DNA from: SG8-41 sp035259205
GTDB taxonomy: Bacteria > Pseudomonadota > Gammaproteobacteria > Burkholderiales > SG8-41
NCBI GenBank assembly: GCA_035259205.1
Contig: DATFWO010000099.1
Location: forward strand, 1 to 64,000
Direction: 5' to 3'
DNA: 64,000 bases
A program made the translations under genes and the position numbers. Under the pieces are notes generated by a model. That model saw nothing but the letters and a program-made list of their open reading frames with translations, ran no database searches and was not told the DNA's origin. Shown piece by piece: positions 8,466 through 16,845 of the stretch; position 1 is the first letter of the stretch; each line of letters starts with the position of its first letter.

Positions 8466-9458
8466 ATGGGACAATTGCCGAAGCGCCGTTCCCTTCTCGG
8501 TCTGCTGACGGTCGCGTCATTCCTACTGCTTGCCGCCGCCACCGCCGAGCAAGCCTATCCGAACCGCCCGATCCGGCTCGTCGTCCATACGACGGCGGGC
8601 GCGTCTTCTGACGTGACCGCGAGAGCGACGGCAGAGGAGATGGCGAAACGGTTGGGTCAGCAATTCGTGGTCGAAAACCGTTCGGGCGCGGGCGGAATGA
8701 TCGGCGCAGAACTCGTCGCCAAGTCGGCGCCCGACGGCTACACCCTGCTGGCCGGAGCTTCGAGCGTGATCGTCATGATGCCGGCAGTCTCGAAACGCAA
8801 GCTGCCCATTGATCTCGACATCGATCTCATTCCGATCGGACGTATCACGCACTCTCCCGGCTTCGTCCTGGTCGTAAGCGAGAAATCTCCCTACAGGAGC
8901 CTGAAGGATCTGATCACCGCGGCTAAAGGCAACCCGGGGAAGCTGACGTATGGCAGCGCCGGGCCTGCGACCAATCCGCACATGCTAGGCGAGATGTTGA
9001 ACCTGCTGGCCGGCATTTCGCTCAACCACATCGCGTACAAAGGCCCCGGCCCCGCGCAGACCGATCTGCTCGGCGGAGCAATCGACTGCCAGTTCGACAC
9101 GCCGTCGAGCGTGATCCAATTCGTCGCCGGGGCTAGGCTACGGGCGTTGGCGATCACCGGACCAGCCCGCTACGTCGGAATGCCGGACGTCCCGACTACG
9201 GCGGAGCTTGGCTTCCCGGACCTGTACCTGCGAGGTTGGACGGGGATGTATGCGCCGCGCGGCACGCCTTCTGTTATCGTCAACAAGTTGCGGGCGACCC
9301 TGAGGGCGGTGCTGGAAAACCCCCAATTCAAGTCGAAGTTGCTGTCGTTGGACCAGCAACCCGGCCTGCTGATCGGAGATGAGCTGCTGCTCGAGCAACG
9401 CAGGGAGCGCGAGATCTGGCGCAAAGTCGCGGCGGCCCGCAACATCGTACTGGAGTAA
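8466..9458 (+). CDS. Bug family periplasmic solute-binding protein
   Basis: A 330-residue Bug receptor with an N-terminal signal sequence (basic start, hydrophobic core to about residue 25). The mature protein begins with the family motif YPNRPIRLVVH, followed by the GGMIGAELVAKSAPDG ligand-binding region. It begins 14 bp after the RraA-like gene and ends 3 bp before the M20 amidohydrolase, so it is part of one operon. No tctAB is nearby. Operon partners suggest the ligand is an acylated or cyclic amide carboxylate; that is inference. Confidence 0.92.
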   Translation: MGQLPKRRSLLGLLTVASFLLLAAATAEQAYPNRPIRLVVHTTAGASSDVTARATAEEMAKRLGQQFVVENRSGAGGMIGAELVAKSAPDGYTLLAGASSVIVMMPAVSKRKLPIDLDIDLIPIGRITHSPGFVLVVSEKSPYRSLKDLITAAKGNPGKLTYGSAGPATNPHMLGEMLNLLAGISLNHIAYKGPGPAQTDLLGGAIDCQFDTPSSVIQFVAGARLRALAITGPARYVGMPDVPTTAELGFPDLYLRGWTGMYAPRGTPSVIVNKLRATLRAVLENPQFKSKLLSLDQQPGLLIGDELLLEQRREREIWRKVAAARNIVLE

Positions 9459-9461
9459 ACC

Positions 9462-10649
9462 ATGCAAAAAAGCAAGACCTATACCCGCATACAGGACCTG
9501 GAACGCAGCCACGATGAGCTGGTCGCATGGCGTCATGCGATTCACAGGCAACCCGAGCTTGCGTTCAGGGAGAACGCGACAGCTCGTATGGTCGCCGACA
9601 GGCTTGCGGCGTGGGGCTATGCCGTGACCGAGCGCGTCGGCACGACGGGAGTGGTCGGCACGCTAACGGCCGGCACCGGCACGCGCAGCATAGGGCTGCG
9701 CGCGGACATGGACGCGCTGCCGATCGCGGAGCAGACCGGCCTCCCGTACGCGAGCGTGAACGAAGGCGTGATGCACGCCTGCGGGCACGACGGCCATACG
9801 ACGATGCTGCTCGGGGCAGCCAGGCATCTCGCCGCCACCCGGAATTTTTCGGGCACCGTTCACATGATCTTCCAGCCGGCCGAGGAGGCGGGTATCGACT
9901 GCGGAGCGCGCCGGATGCTGGCCGACGGCTTGTTCGAGCGCTTTCCCTGCGATGTCATCTACGGCATGCACAACCATCCCGGGAAGCGCGCGCGCACGTT
10001 TCATTTTCGCAGTGGACCCTTCATGTCGGCGTCCGATCGGGTGACGATTACCGTGAAGGGCGTCGGCGGCCACGCTGCGCGCCCGCACCAGGCTGTCGAT
10101 CCTATCGTGGCGGCGGCAAGCATCGTCCTGGCGCTGCAGACCGTTGTCGCGAGAAACGTCAATCCGACGCAGATCGCCGTCGTGACGGTCGGCACGATCA
10201 ACGGCGGCAAAGCCATGAACGTGATCGCCAATGAGACGACGCTGGGCCTCAGCGTCCGGTCCTTCGACGCCGATGTACGCACGCTCCTGCAGAAGCGGAT
10301 TACCGAGCTCGCCACGGCCCAGGCCGCGAGCTATGGGGCAACCGCACAGGTCGACTACGGGCTTGGCCATCCCGTACTGGTCAATGCCGAGCGGGAAACC
10401 GAGTTCGCACGCCAGGTCGCCGAGGAGCTCGTTGGAGCCGACAACGTCGTGGGCCATACCGAGCAGGTGACGGGAAGCGAGGATTTCGCCTATATGCTGC
10501 AGCAGCGCCCCGGGTGCTTCGTGCGCCTCGGTAACGGCATCGGAGACCAGGTGCCAATGCTGCATACCGCCCGCTACGATTTCAACGACAGCAACCTCAC
10601 GGTCGGATCTGCATACTGGGCGAGACTCGTCGAGCGCTTCCTTGAGTAA
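9462..10649 (+). CDS. M20D amidohydrolase (hippurate hydrolase / N-acyl amino acid amidohydrolase type)
   Basis: A 395-residue M20D enzyme. The metal-binding MHACGHDGH segment (Cys107, His109), E141/E142 of FQPAEEAG and the GMHNHPG segment are intact, so an active enzyme that cleaves an N-acyl bond is expected. It starts 3 bp after the Bug stop and is followed 19 bp later by the creatininase-like gene. Family members release aromatic or aliphatic acids from N-acyl amino acids; the substrate here is unknown. Confidence 0.92.
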   Translation: MQKSKTYTRIQDLERSHDELVAWRHAIHRQPELAFRENATARMVADRLAAWGYAVTERVGTTGVVGTLTAGTGTRSIGLRADMDALPIAEQTGLPYASVNEGVMHACGHDGHTTMLLGAARHLAATRNFSGTVHMIFQPAEEAGIDCGARRMLADGLFERFPCDVIYGMHNHPGKRARTFHFRSGPFMSASDRVTITVKGVGGHAARPHQAVDPIVAAASIVLALQTVVARNVNPTQIAVVTVGTINGGKAMNVIANETTLGLSVRSFDADVRTLLQKRITELATAQAASYGATAQVDYGLGHPVLVNAERETEFARQVAEELVGADNVVGHTEQVTGSEDFAYMLQQRPGCFVRLGNGIGDQVPMLHTARYDFNDSNLTVGSAYWARLVERFLE

Positions 10650-10668
10650 GTTCTAGACTCGAGTTCCA

Positions 10669-11472
10669 ATGAAAGCCCAACTCGAAGATCTCACGTATGT
10701 CGAATTCCGCGAGCGCCTCAAGGACGACCCCGTCGTCATTGTTCCACTCGGCAGCCAGGAGGAACAGGGACCAAGCGCCCCGATGGGGGACTTCATGCTG
10801 GCCAAGGAGCTCGCCCGGCGCGTCGCTGAAAGGACCGGCGCTGTCGCCGCCCCGACCGTGCCTTTTGGTTATGCCGATTTCTTCAGGCCCATAGCGGGCG
10901 GGGTGCAACTGTCGGCGGATACCTTCAAGCACCTGCTGCGCGACATATTGGATAATTTTCTCGCGCATGGCCTGACGAAGCTCCTGATCTTCAACGGGCA
11001 TACGGGGAATTCCCCTCTGATCGATCAGGTCGTAAGGACTGTGAAGCGCGAAACCGGAGTGGTCATTCCCTGGATCAACATTTGGCGCGCTCTGCCGGAC
11101 AGCGTGTGGCGCAAAGCGCACGGCGACCGTGCATCCCGCGCGCGCGGCCACGGAGCGGATCCGCTGTCCTCCGCGTATTTGCACTTGTTCCCCGAGCTAT
11201 ACCGGGACGATCTGGCCGAGGCCGCGACGGCAGGAGGCGCGTTGATCGGGCTGAAAACGGCTCACCTGCAAGGGCTCGTGTTCCAGGGGCTGGAAGTGAA
11301 TGCGCCCGTGGACATAACCGATCACACGCGCAACGGGATCGTCGCGGGCGATGCGACACTCGCAAGCGCAGAAGCGGGCAGGCTGTTTTCGGATTACATC
11401 GTCGAGCGCACCGCCGAACTGGTCGATTATCTGAAGACCGTGCAGCAGCCTGTTGAGCCGAAGTCTCGCTAA
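10669..11472 (+). CDS. Creatininase-family amidohydrolase, variant metal site
   Basis: A 267-residue creatininase-fold protein. The canonical metal motif GSxEQHGxHLPxxTD reads GSQEEQGPSAPMGD (residues 28-41): E31 and D41 are kept, but the two His positions are Q33 and S36. The central FNGHTGN motif retains its His. The family hydrolyses cyclic amides such as creatinine or mycofactocin-type substrates. The altered ligands mean it could be a single-metal enzyme or have another role. It closes the RraA-Bug-M20 operon and ends 7 bp from a convergent gene. Confidence 0.78.
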   Translation: MKAQLEDLTYVEFRERLKDDPVVIVPLGSQEEQGPSAPMGDFMLAKELARRVAERTGAVAAPTVPFGYADFFRPIAGGVQLSADTFKHLLRDILDNFLAHGLTKLLIFNGHTGNSPLIDQVVRTVKRETGVVIPWINIWRALPDSVWRKAHGDRASRARGHGADPLSSAYLHLFPELYRDDLAEAATAGGALIGLKTAHLQGLVFQGLEVNAPVDITDHTRNGIVAGDATLASAEAGRLFSDYIVERTAELVDYLKTVQQPVEPKSR

Positions 11473-11479
11473 AAGTCGA

Positions 11480-12349
11480 TCAAAGGCCGGCGCGTTCGGC
11501 GATGTAATTGCCGAGCGCAGCCCAATCCCGATCCCCATATCCGCGCGCTAGGGCAGCCAGATGCTGCTCCATCATGAGGCTCGCCGTCGGCAGCGGCACT
11601 GCCGTATCGCCGGCGGCCTGGAGCGCTAGCTCCATGTCTTTCATCCCCAGCTTCAGCGTAAAGGTTGCTTCCGGAGGCGGCTGCAGTATGCGCTGTCCGT
11701 AGAGCTTGTAGGCCGGCGCATTCATCGATGTGCTCGTGATCACGTCGAGAAACAGAGCCGGATCGCCTCCCGACTTCCGCACCAGCGCGAACGCCTCGCC
11801 CAGGCCTTCGATGATCGCGCCGAGCAGGAAGTTGCGCGCGATCTTGACGATATTCGCATGCCACGGCTCGCTGCCCACGTTGAACCAGCGCTGCCCGAGC
11901 GCCTCGAACAACGGCACGCAGCGACCGATCGCGGCCGCGCTGCCGCCGGCAACGATGTCGAGCTGCCCGCTCGCCGCGATTTCCGGCCGGCCGAACACCG
12001 GCGCTGAAACGTACTGACTGCCTGCTCCGCGATGTAATTCCGCGAGTCGCCGTCCCATGCGGAGACTCACTGTCGCCATGTTGAGATGCACGGTCGAAAC
12101 CGGGACTCTCGCCACGAGTCCCGGCGCGACCCACACCGCGTCGACGGCGGCATCGTCGGCGAGCATGGAAAGCACGACCTCTGCGTCGAGCAGCTCAGCG
12201 GGACTATCAACGACGAGCGCGCCGCGCGCCCGTAATGATTCGGCGGCCGCGCGCGAGCGGTTCCAGACGGCGAGTCGGTGTCCGGAGTCGAGGAGCCGGC
12301 TCGCCATGCGCCGGCCCATCTGCCCCAGGCCGATGAATCCGATTTTCAT
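11480..12349 (-). CDS. 3-hydroxyisobutyrate dehydrogenase family NAD(P)-dependent oxidoreductase
   Basis: A 289-residue beta-hydroxyacid dehydrogenase. It begins with the Rossmann motif IGFIGLGQMGRRMA, and the catalytic Lys is seen in NIVKIARN near residue 170. Such enzymes oxidise 3-hydroxyisobutyrate, tartronate semialdehyde or related short hydroxyacids. It is transcribed away from a Bug gene whose start lies 120 bp off, so the two may share a divergent control region. Its exact substrate is unknown. Confidence 0.9.
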   Translation of the reverse strand: MKIGFIGLGQMGRRMASRLLDSGHRLAVWNRSRAAAESLRARGALVVDSPAELLDAEVVLSMLADDAAVDAVWVAPGLVARVPVSTVHLNMATVSLRMGRRLAELHRGAGSQYVSAPVFGRPEIAASGQLDIVAGGSAAAIGRCVPLFEALGQRWFNVGSEPWHANIVKIARNFLLGAIIEGLGEAFALVRKSGGDPALFLDVITSTSMNAPAYKLYGQRILQPPPEATFTLKLGMKDMELALQAAGDTAVPLPTASLMMEQHLAALARGYGDRDWAALGNYIAERAGL

Positions 12350-12469
12350 GGTGCACGCTCCTCCCTGCCAGGTTTCTGCGATTGTTGCTCAAAAGGAGGA
12401 CGCTCCGGTAGATGGAGCGCGATCATGAACTACAATGACATCAAGGCAGCGCTTCGAGGAGGAATCGTG

Positions 12470-13444
12470 ATGAGCATGGGTCCGGCATCCGCGGCGCGAC
12501 TGGTCGCAGCGATCGCTTTTTTGATCGCAGCCCAGGCCGGCGCCCAGACCTATCCGAACCGGCCGGTGCGCATGGTCATACCATGGCCGGCGGGCGGCAT
12601 CACGGACGTGATCGCGCGCGGAGTGAACCTACAGCTCACCGAAGCACTCGGCCAGCAGATCATCATCGATAATCGGCCCGGAGCGGGAGGAACGATAGGT
12701 GCGGCTCTCGTGGCCAAAGCCAATCCCGATGGCTACACCGTGCTCATGCACGATGTCGCGAGCCACTGCATCTCCGCGACGCTCTATACGGGCTTGCCCT
12801 ACGACAATCTGAAGGATTTCGAGCCCATAGCCCTGGTCGCGGGATCGCCCATGGTCCTGGTCGTCCATCCGTCCCTCAACGTGCGCACTGTGGCGCAGTT
12901 GATCAAGCTTGCGAAAGCCAAACCCGGGAGCATCAACTACGCTTCTTCCGGGGCCGGCGCCATCACTCATCTTGCGGCGGTCAGGTTGGAGCGCATGGCC
13001 GGCATCAAACTCGTGCACGTGCCGTTCAAGGGCAGCATCCCGGCAGCAACCTCGGTCATGAACGGCGAAACCTCCATGTCCTTTTCCACCATCCCGGCGG
13101 CGCTGCCGCATGCGAAGACCGGCCGGCTGGTGATGATAGCGACCTCGTTTGCCAAGCGCTCGCCGCAGTTGCCGGAGCTTCCCGCGATAGCGGAAACTCT
13201 GGGTGATTTCGATCTGGGCTTGTATTCAGGTCTGTGGACGCCGAAGGGCACGCCGGGGCCGGTCATCCAGCGCCTGCACGCCGAGACCATGGCGGCGCTG
13301 GAACATCCCAAGGTCAAGGAGATACTGGCCACCGTTTCCGCTGTCCGCGGGACCATGACGCCGGACCAATACGGAGCCTACGTGGCAAAAGAAACGCGGG
13401 CGTGGGGCGAAGTCGTCCGCGCCTCCGGTCTCAAAGCCAATTGA
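12470..13444 (+). CDS. Bug family periplasmic solute-binding protein
   Basis: A Bug receptor of 324 residues from ATG 12470. This start is chosen because AGGAGG at 12457-12462 lies 7 bases upstream and because it gives a clean signal peptide ending AGAQ; the open frame runs further up without support. The mature part starts TYPNRPVRMVIPWPAGG. The stop codon is followed immediately by a short GTGAC-type repeat array and then an SDR gene. Confidence 0.93.
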   Translation: MSMGPASAARLVAAIAFLIAAQAGAQTYPNRPVRMVIPWPAGGITDVIARGVNLQLTEALGQQIIIDNRPGAGGTIGAALVAKANPDGYTVLMHDVASHCISATLYTGLPYDNLKDFEPIALVAGSPMVLVVHPSLNVRTVAQLIKLAKAKPGSINYASSGAGAITHLAAVRLERMAGIKLVHVPFKGSIPAATSVMNGETSMSFSTIPAALPHAKTGRLVMIATSFAKRSPQLPELPAIAETLGDFDLGLYSGLWTPKGTPGPVIQRLHAETMAALEHPKVKEILATVSAVRGTMTPDQYGAYVAKETRAWGEVVRASGLKAN

Positions 13445-13498
13445 GTGACGGGTGACAAGAGCCGCGCTGCTTACCCATCATTCCACCCACTCATCACG
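13445..13498. repeat. Short heptamer array, inverted arms (locus A)
   Basis: The left arm is GTGACGG-GTGACAA (13445-13458), beginning right after the Bug stop codon. The right arm (13471-13498) carries TTACCCA, TCATTCC and TCATCACG words of the opposite polarity. The two arms can pair imperfectly. It fills the gap before the SDR gene. Confidence 0.55.
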
Positions 13499-13514
13499 CC
13501 TCCTAGAGAGAACA

Positions 13515-14309
13515 ATGGATCTCGGAATCAAGGGCAGGTCGGCGATCGTGACCGGCGGCAGCCGAGGAATCGGCAGGGAAACGGCACGGCAGTTCCTCGA
13601 AGAGGGCGTGCGGGTGACGATCTGCGGGCGCAACGCGGAGACCCTGGAGCGCACCCGCGCCGAGCTCGCGCTGGCGACCGGGGGAGAGATACAAGCGGTC
13701 GCCGCCGACATGCTGAAGCCCGAGGACATCGAGCGCCTCGTCGAGGCCGCCAAAAAACGCTACGGCGGCGTCGACATCCTCGTGAACAATGCGGGCCAGA
13801 TGTACTCCGGCCGATTCGCCGTGATGACCGACGCGGGCCTGAAGGAGCAGCTGGAGACCAAGCTCTTCGGATTCCTGCGGGCGATCCGGCTGGTCCATCC
13901 CCTGATGAAGGCGCAGCGCTGGGGACGTATCGTCAACCTGATCGGCGGCGCCGGCAAGGAGCCGGATCCGTACATGTTCGGCAGCGGGATCACCAACAGC
14001 GGGCTGCTCAACATCACCAAATCGCTCTCCACCGAGTTCGGAGAAGACAACGTGCTCGTGAACGCCGTCTGCCCCGGCTGGGTCGACACCAACCTCTGGC
14101 GCCGCAACGCGCAGGGGCTGGCGGCAGAGTTGGGCGCAAAAAGCGAAGAAGACGCGCGGCGACAAGCTGCGCGGAAGAACTCACTCAACCGGTTTGGCAA
14201 GCCCGAAGAGCTCGCCAACGCGATCGTCTTTCTGTGTTCGGAGCGCGCGAGCTATATCACGGGGATTTCGCTCAACCTGGACGGCGGGAGACTCAAGTCG
14301 CTCTGGTAG
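13515..14309 (+). CDS. Short-chain dehydrogenase/reductase family protein lacking the catalytic YxxxK
   Basis: A 264-residue SDR from ATG 13515, preceded by an AGAGAG site; the frame is open further upstream but begins inside a repeat. The cofactor motif TGGSRGIG (13-20) and NNAG (91-94) are intact. The catalytic positions are not: where Ser, Tyr and Lys are expected the protein has G144/G145, S157 and N161. NAD(P) binding is likely, but classical SDR catalysis is not. It is followed by an FAH-family gene, which may act in the same pathway. Confidence 0.83.
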   Translation: MDLGIKGRSAIVTGGSRGIGRETARQFLEEGVRVTICGRNAETLERTRAELALATGGEIQAVAADMLKPEDIERLVEAAKKRYGGVDILVNNAGQMYSGRFAVMTDAGLKEQLETKLFGFLRAIRLVHPLMKAQRWGRIVNLIGGAGKEPDPYMFGSGITNSGLLNITKSLSTEFGEDNVLVNAVCPGWVDTNLWRRNAQGLAAELGAKSEEDARRQAARKNSLNRFGKPEELANAIVFLCSERASYITGISLNLDGGRLKSLW

Positions 14310-14408
14310 CGGCGTTGACGCACCGCAAGCGGTATGGTTGACTCGCCCGCTGGATGTGGAAGTGGGCCAAGGAGGAGAGATGCACTCAAATCAAAGGAGC
14401 GCGCGGCG

Positions 14409-15308
14409 ATGAAATCCATGCGCGCGCGCAACATGACGTTCTGCACGCTGGCCGGCGGCACCCTCGGGCTGAGGACGGAGCGCGGTATCCTGGACGTAGC
14501 CAGGGCGTCCAGCCTGTTTCGGATCAGCGCGCCATCGGATGTACACGCCGTCGTCGAAGGGGCCGACTGCTCGCCGCTCCTGAAGCTGGCGGGTAAGGCG
14601 TTGAACGACAAGCGCGCCAAGGGCGTGCTGATTCCGGAAGCGCGTGCCAGGTTCGGCCCGGCCGTTCCGCGTCCCGGCAAGATCATCTGCGTCGGGCTCA
14701 ACTATCGCCAGCACGCGCAGGAAACCGGTAATCCGATACCGCCGGTGCCCATCCTATTCAACAAGTACAACAACGCCCTCGTCGGCCATCGCGGGAAGAT
14801 CCCGCTGCCGACGAAGGTGTCTTCGCAGTTCGACTACGAGGTCGAGCTGGTCGTAGTGATCGGCAGGAAAGCGCACGAGGTATCCGAGGAGCAGGCGCTG
14901 TCGTATGTCTTCGGTTACGCGAACGGCAACGATTTCTCGGCGCGCGACTTGATGCGCGCCAGCAGCCAGCTCATGCTCGGCAAGACGTGCGACGGATTCG
15001 CACCGCTCGGTCCCTGGGTGGTGAGCGCGGACCAGATTGCCGATCCGCAGAATCTGAAGATTGCCACTTATGTCAACGGCGAGCAGCGCCAGAACTCGAA
15101 CACGGCCGACATGATCTACGGCTGCGCGCAGATCGTGAGCTACTGTTCGCGCCACATGACCCTGCTGCCGGGCGACATCATTTACACCGGTACGCCGCAG
15201 GGCGTGATTCTGGGCTATCCGCCCGGGAAGCAGGTGTGGCTCAAAGCCGGCGACAAGGTGGTGACCGAAGTCGAGAAATGCGGGTCGCTCGAGGTGACGC
15301 TGGTCTGA
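14409..15308 (+). CDS. Fumarylacetoacetate hydrolase family protein
   Basis: A 299-residue FAH-fold protein from ATG 14409 (14418 and 14433 are other possible starts). Metal ligands are seen in FDYEVELVVVIG and GNDFSARDLM, followed by the GDIIYTGTPQGV segment typical of the family. Members hydrolyse C-C bonds of 2-oxo-enols, decarboxylate oxaloacetate or isomerise hydroxyhexadienoates in aromatic acid breakdown. It ends 3 bp from the convergent DAHP synthase gene. Substrate unknown. Confidence 0.88.
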   Translation: MKSMRARNMTFCTLAGGTLGLRTERGILDVARASSLFRISAPSDVHAVVEGADCSPLLKLAGKALNDKRAKGVLIPEARARFGPAVPRPGKIICVGLNYRQHAQETGNPIPPVPILFNKYNNALVGHRGKIPLPTKVSSQFDYEVELVVVIGRKAHEVSEEQALSYVFGYANGNDFSARDLMRASSQLMLGKTCDGFAPLGPWVVSADQIADPQNLKIATYVNGEQRQNSNTADMIYGCAQIVSYCSRHMTLLPGDIIYTGTPQGVILGYPPGKQVWLKAGDKVVTEVEKCGSLEVTLV

Positions 15309-15311
15309 CCG

Positions 15312-16379
15312 CTACTCCTGCGCCTTCTGCAGCCTGCGCTGCGTCACGGCCTCGGCCAGAGACTCCAGCAGCTGCTTGCTGTCATCCCATCCGATACAGC
15401 CATCGGTAATACTCTGGCCGTAGACGAGGGGCTTGCCGGGAATCAGATCCTGCCGGCCGGACTGAAGGTGACTTTCGGCCATAATTCCCACGATGCGCGC
15501 ATCCCCCGCCGCGATCTGCTTCGCGACGTCCATCCCTGCTTCGATCTGTTTCTCGAATTGCTTCGACGAATTCGCGTGGCTCAGGTCGATCATCAGGTTT
15601 TGCGCCAGCCCGGCGTCGCCCAACGCCTTGCACGCGGCGTCGACGCTGGCAGCGTCGTAATTCGGTGCTTTCCCGCCGCGCATCACGATGTGGCAGTCCG
15701 CGTTACCGGTGGTTTTCACGATCGCGCAGGTTCCGGCCTTGGTAACCCCCATGAAATGATGCGGCGCCCGTGCGGCTCGAATCGCATCCACGGCGATACG
15801 CACGTTGCCGTCCGTGCCGTTCTTGAAGCCGACCGGACACGATATACCCGACGCCAGCTCGCGATGTATCTGGCTTTCCGTCGTGCGCGCGCCGATCGCC
15901 CCCCAGGACACGAGATCCGCGATGTACTGCGGTGTCACCATATCGAGAAACTCGCAGGCTACCGGCATGCCCGCCTTGTTCAGCTCGAGCAGGAGTTGCC
16001 GCGCCGTTCTCAGGCCGTCGTTGATGCGGAAGCTGCCGTCCAGGCCGGGATCGTTGATCAATCCCTTCCACCCGACCGTCGTACGCGGTTTCTCGAAATA
16101 AACGCGCATCAGAACGAGCAGGTCGTCGGCCAGGCGGTGCTTCACTTCCAGCAGCCTGTCGCCGTAGTCCCGGGCGGCCTTTACGTCGTGTATGGAGCAC
16201 GGCCCGATGATGATGACGAGTCTGTCGTCCGCTCCATGCAGTATCCGGTGTATGGCATGCCGCGCCTCGGCGACCACCCGGTTCGCCTTGGAGGTCAGCG
16301 CGAATTCACGCAGGATCTGGGACGGAGGCGTCAGCTCCTCGATTCCCCGCACGCGTACATCGTCCAGGTTCTCTTCCAT
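15312..16379 (-). CDS. aroG: 3-deoxy-7-phosphoheptulonate (DAHP) synthase, class I
   Basis: A 355-residue class I DAHP synthase that condenses phosphoenolpyruvate with erythrose 4-phosphate, the first step of the shikimate pathway in the cytoplasm. Visible signatures are IIGPCSIHD near residue 55, GARTTESQIHRE, GFKNGTDGN and MRGGKAPNYDA. The length matches E. coli AroG/AroF/AroH. I cannot tell from sequence alone which amino acid inhibits it. It stands alone among catabolic genes. Confidence 0.95.
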   Translation of the reverse strand: MEENLDDVRVRGIEELTPPSQILREFALTSKANRVVAEARHAIHRILHGADDRLVIIIGPCSIHDVKAARDYGDRLLEVKHRLADDLLVLMRVYFEKPRTTVGWKGLINDPGLDGSFRINDGLRTARQLLLELNKAGMPVACEFLDMVTPQYIADLVSWGAIGARTTESQIHRELASGISCPVGFKNGTDGNVRIAVDAIRAARAPHHFMGVTKAGTCAIVKTTGNADCHIVMRGGKAPNYDAASVDAACKALGDAGLAQNLMIDLSHANSSKQFEKQIEAGMDVAKQIAAGDARIVGIMAESHLQSGRQDLIPGKPLVYGQSITDGCIGWDDSKQLLESLAEAVTQRRLQKAQE

Positions 16380-16593
16380 GCGAAGCCGTCTCGAGTGTGG
16401 GTATGAAAGTATGATACCTCAATGTCGACAGTGATTGCCCTCTCGCACCATGCTCAGCCGCGGGACCGGCACTCGCGCCCGCGTTGCGCGCGGTCGCCGG
16501 CATGCGGCTCCGCCTTGCCAGCCGTAGTCTTGCAGGGAACAATAGCGCCACACCGCCTCGGCAGCATGTTTCGCGCGAGAGGAGGACCAGAGC

Positions 16594-16827
16594 ATGTTTG
16601 CAATCGTCTGTAATGCTGACGGGTTTCCGGTGAGCCGGCGGGTTGGAGGCGATACTGATCTCGTCGTGACCTGGGTTTCGCAGGCAGCGGCCAAGGCTTT
16701 TCTCTCCGCCAAGGGGATAGAGGCCGACTACCAGGTGGTCGCGCTCACCGATGACTCTCTGAATCGCATGGCGCAAGCCATGGGATGCCCGGCCGAGGCA
16801 ATCGCGTTCGACGCGTATCCCGGTTAG
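16594..16827 (+). CDS. Conserved-looking 77-residue protein of unknown function
   Basis: A short soluble protein with GAGAGGAGG about 10 bases before ATG 16594, which supports real translation. It starts MFAIVCNADGFPVSRR and has a mixed alpha/beta composition with no signal peptide or membrane segment. It is divergent from aroG with a 214-bp gap and converges on the flavoprotein gene. I do not recognise the family. Confidence 0.55.
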   Translation: MFAIVCNADGFPVSRRVGGDTDLVVTWVSQAAAKAFLSAKGIEADYQVVALTDDSLNRMAQAMGCPAEAIAFDAYPG

Positions 16828-16845
16828 GCGCACCGCCGGGTCGAG

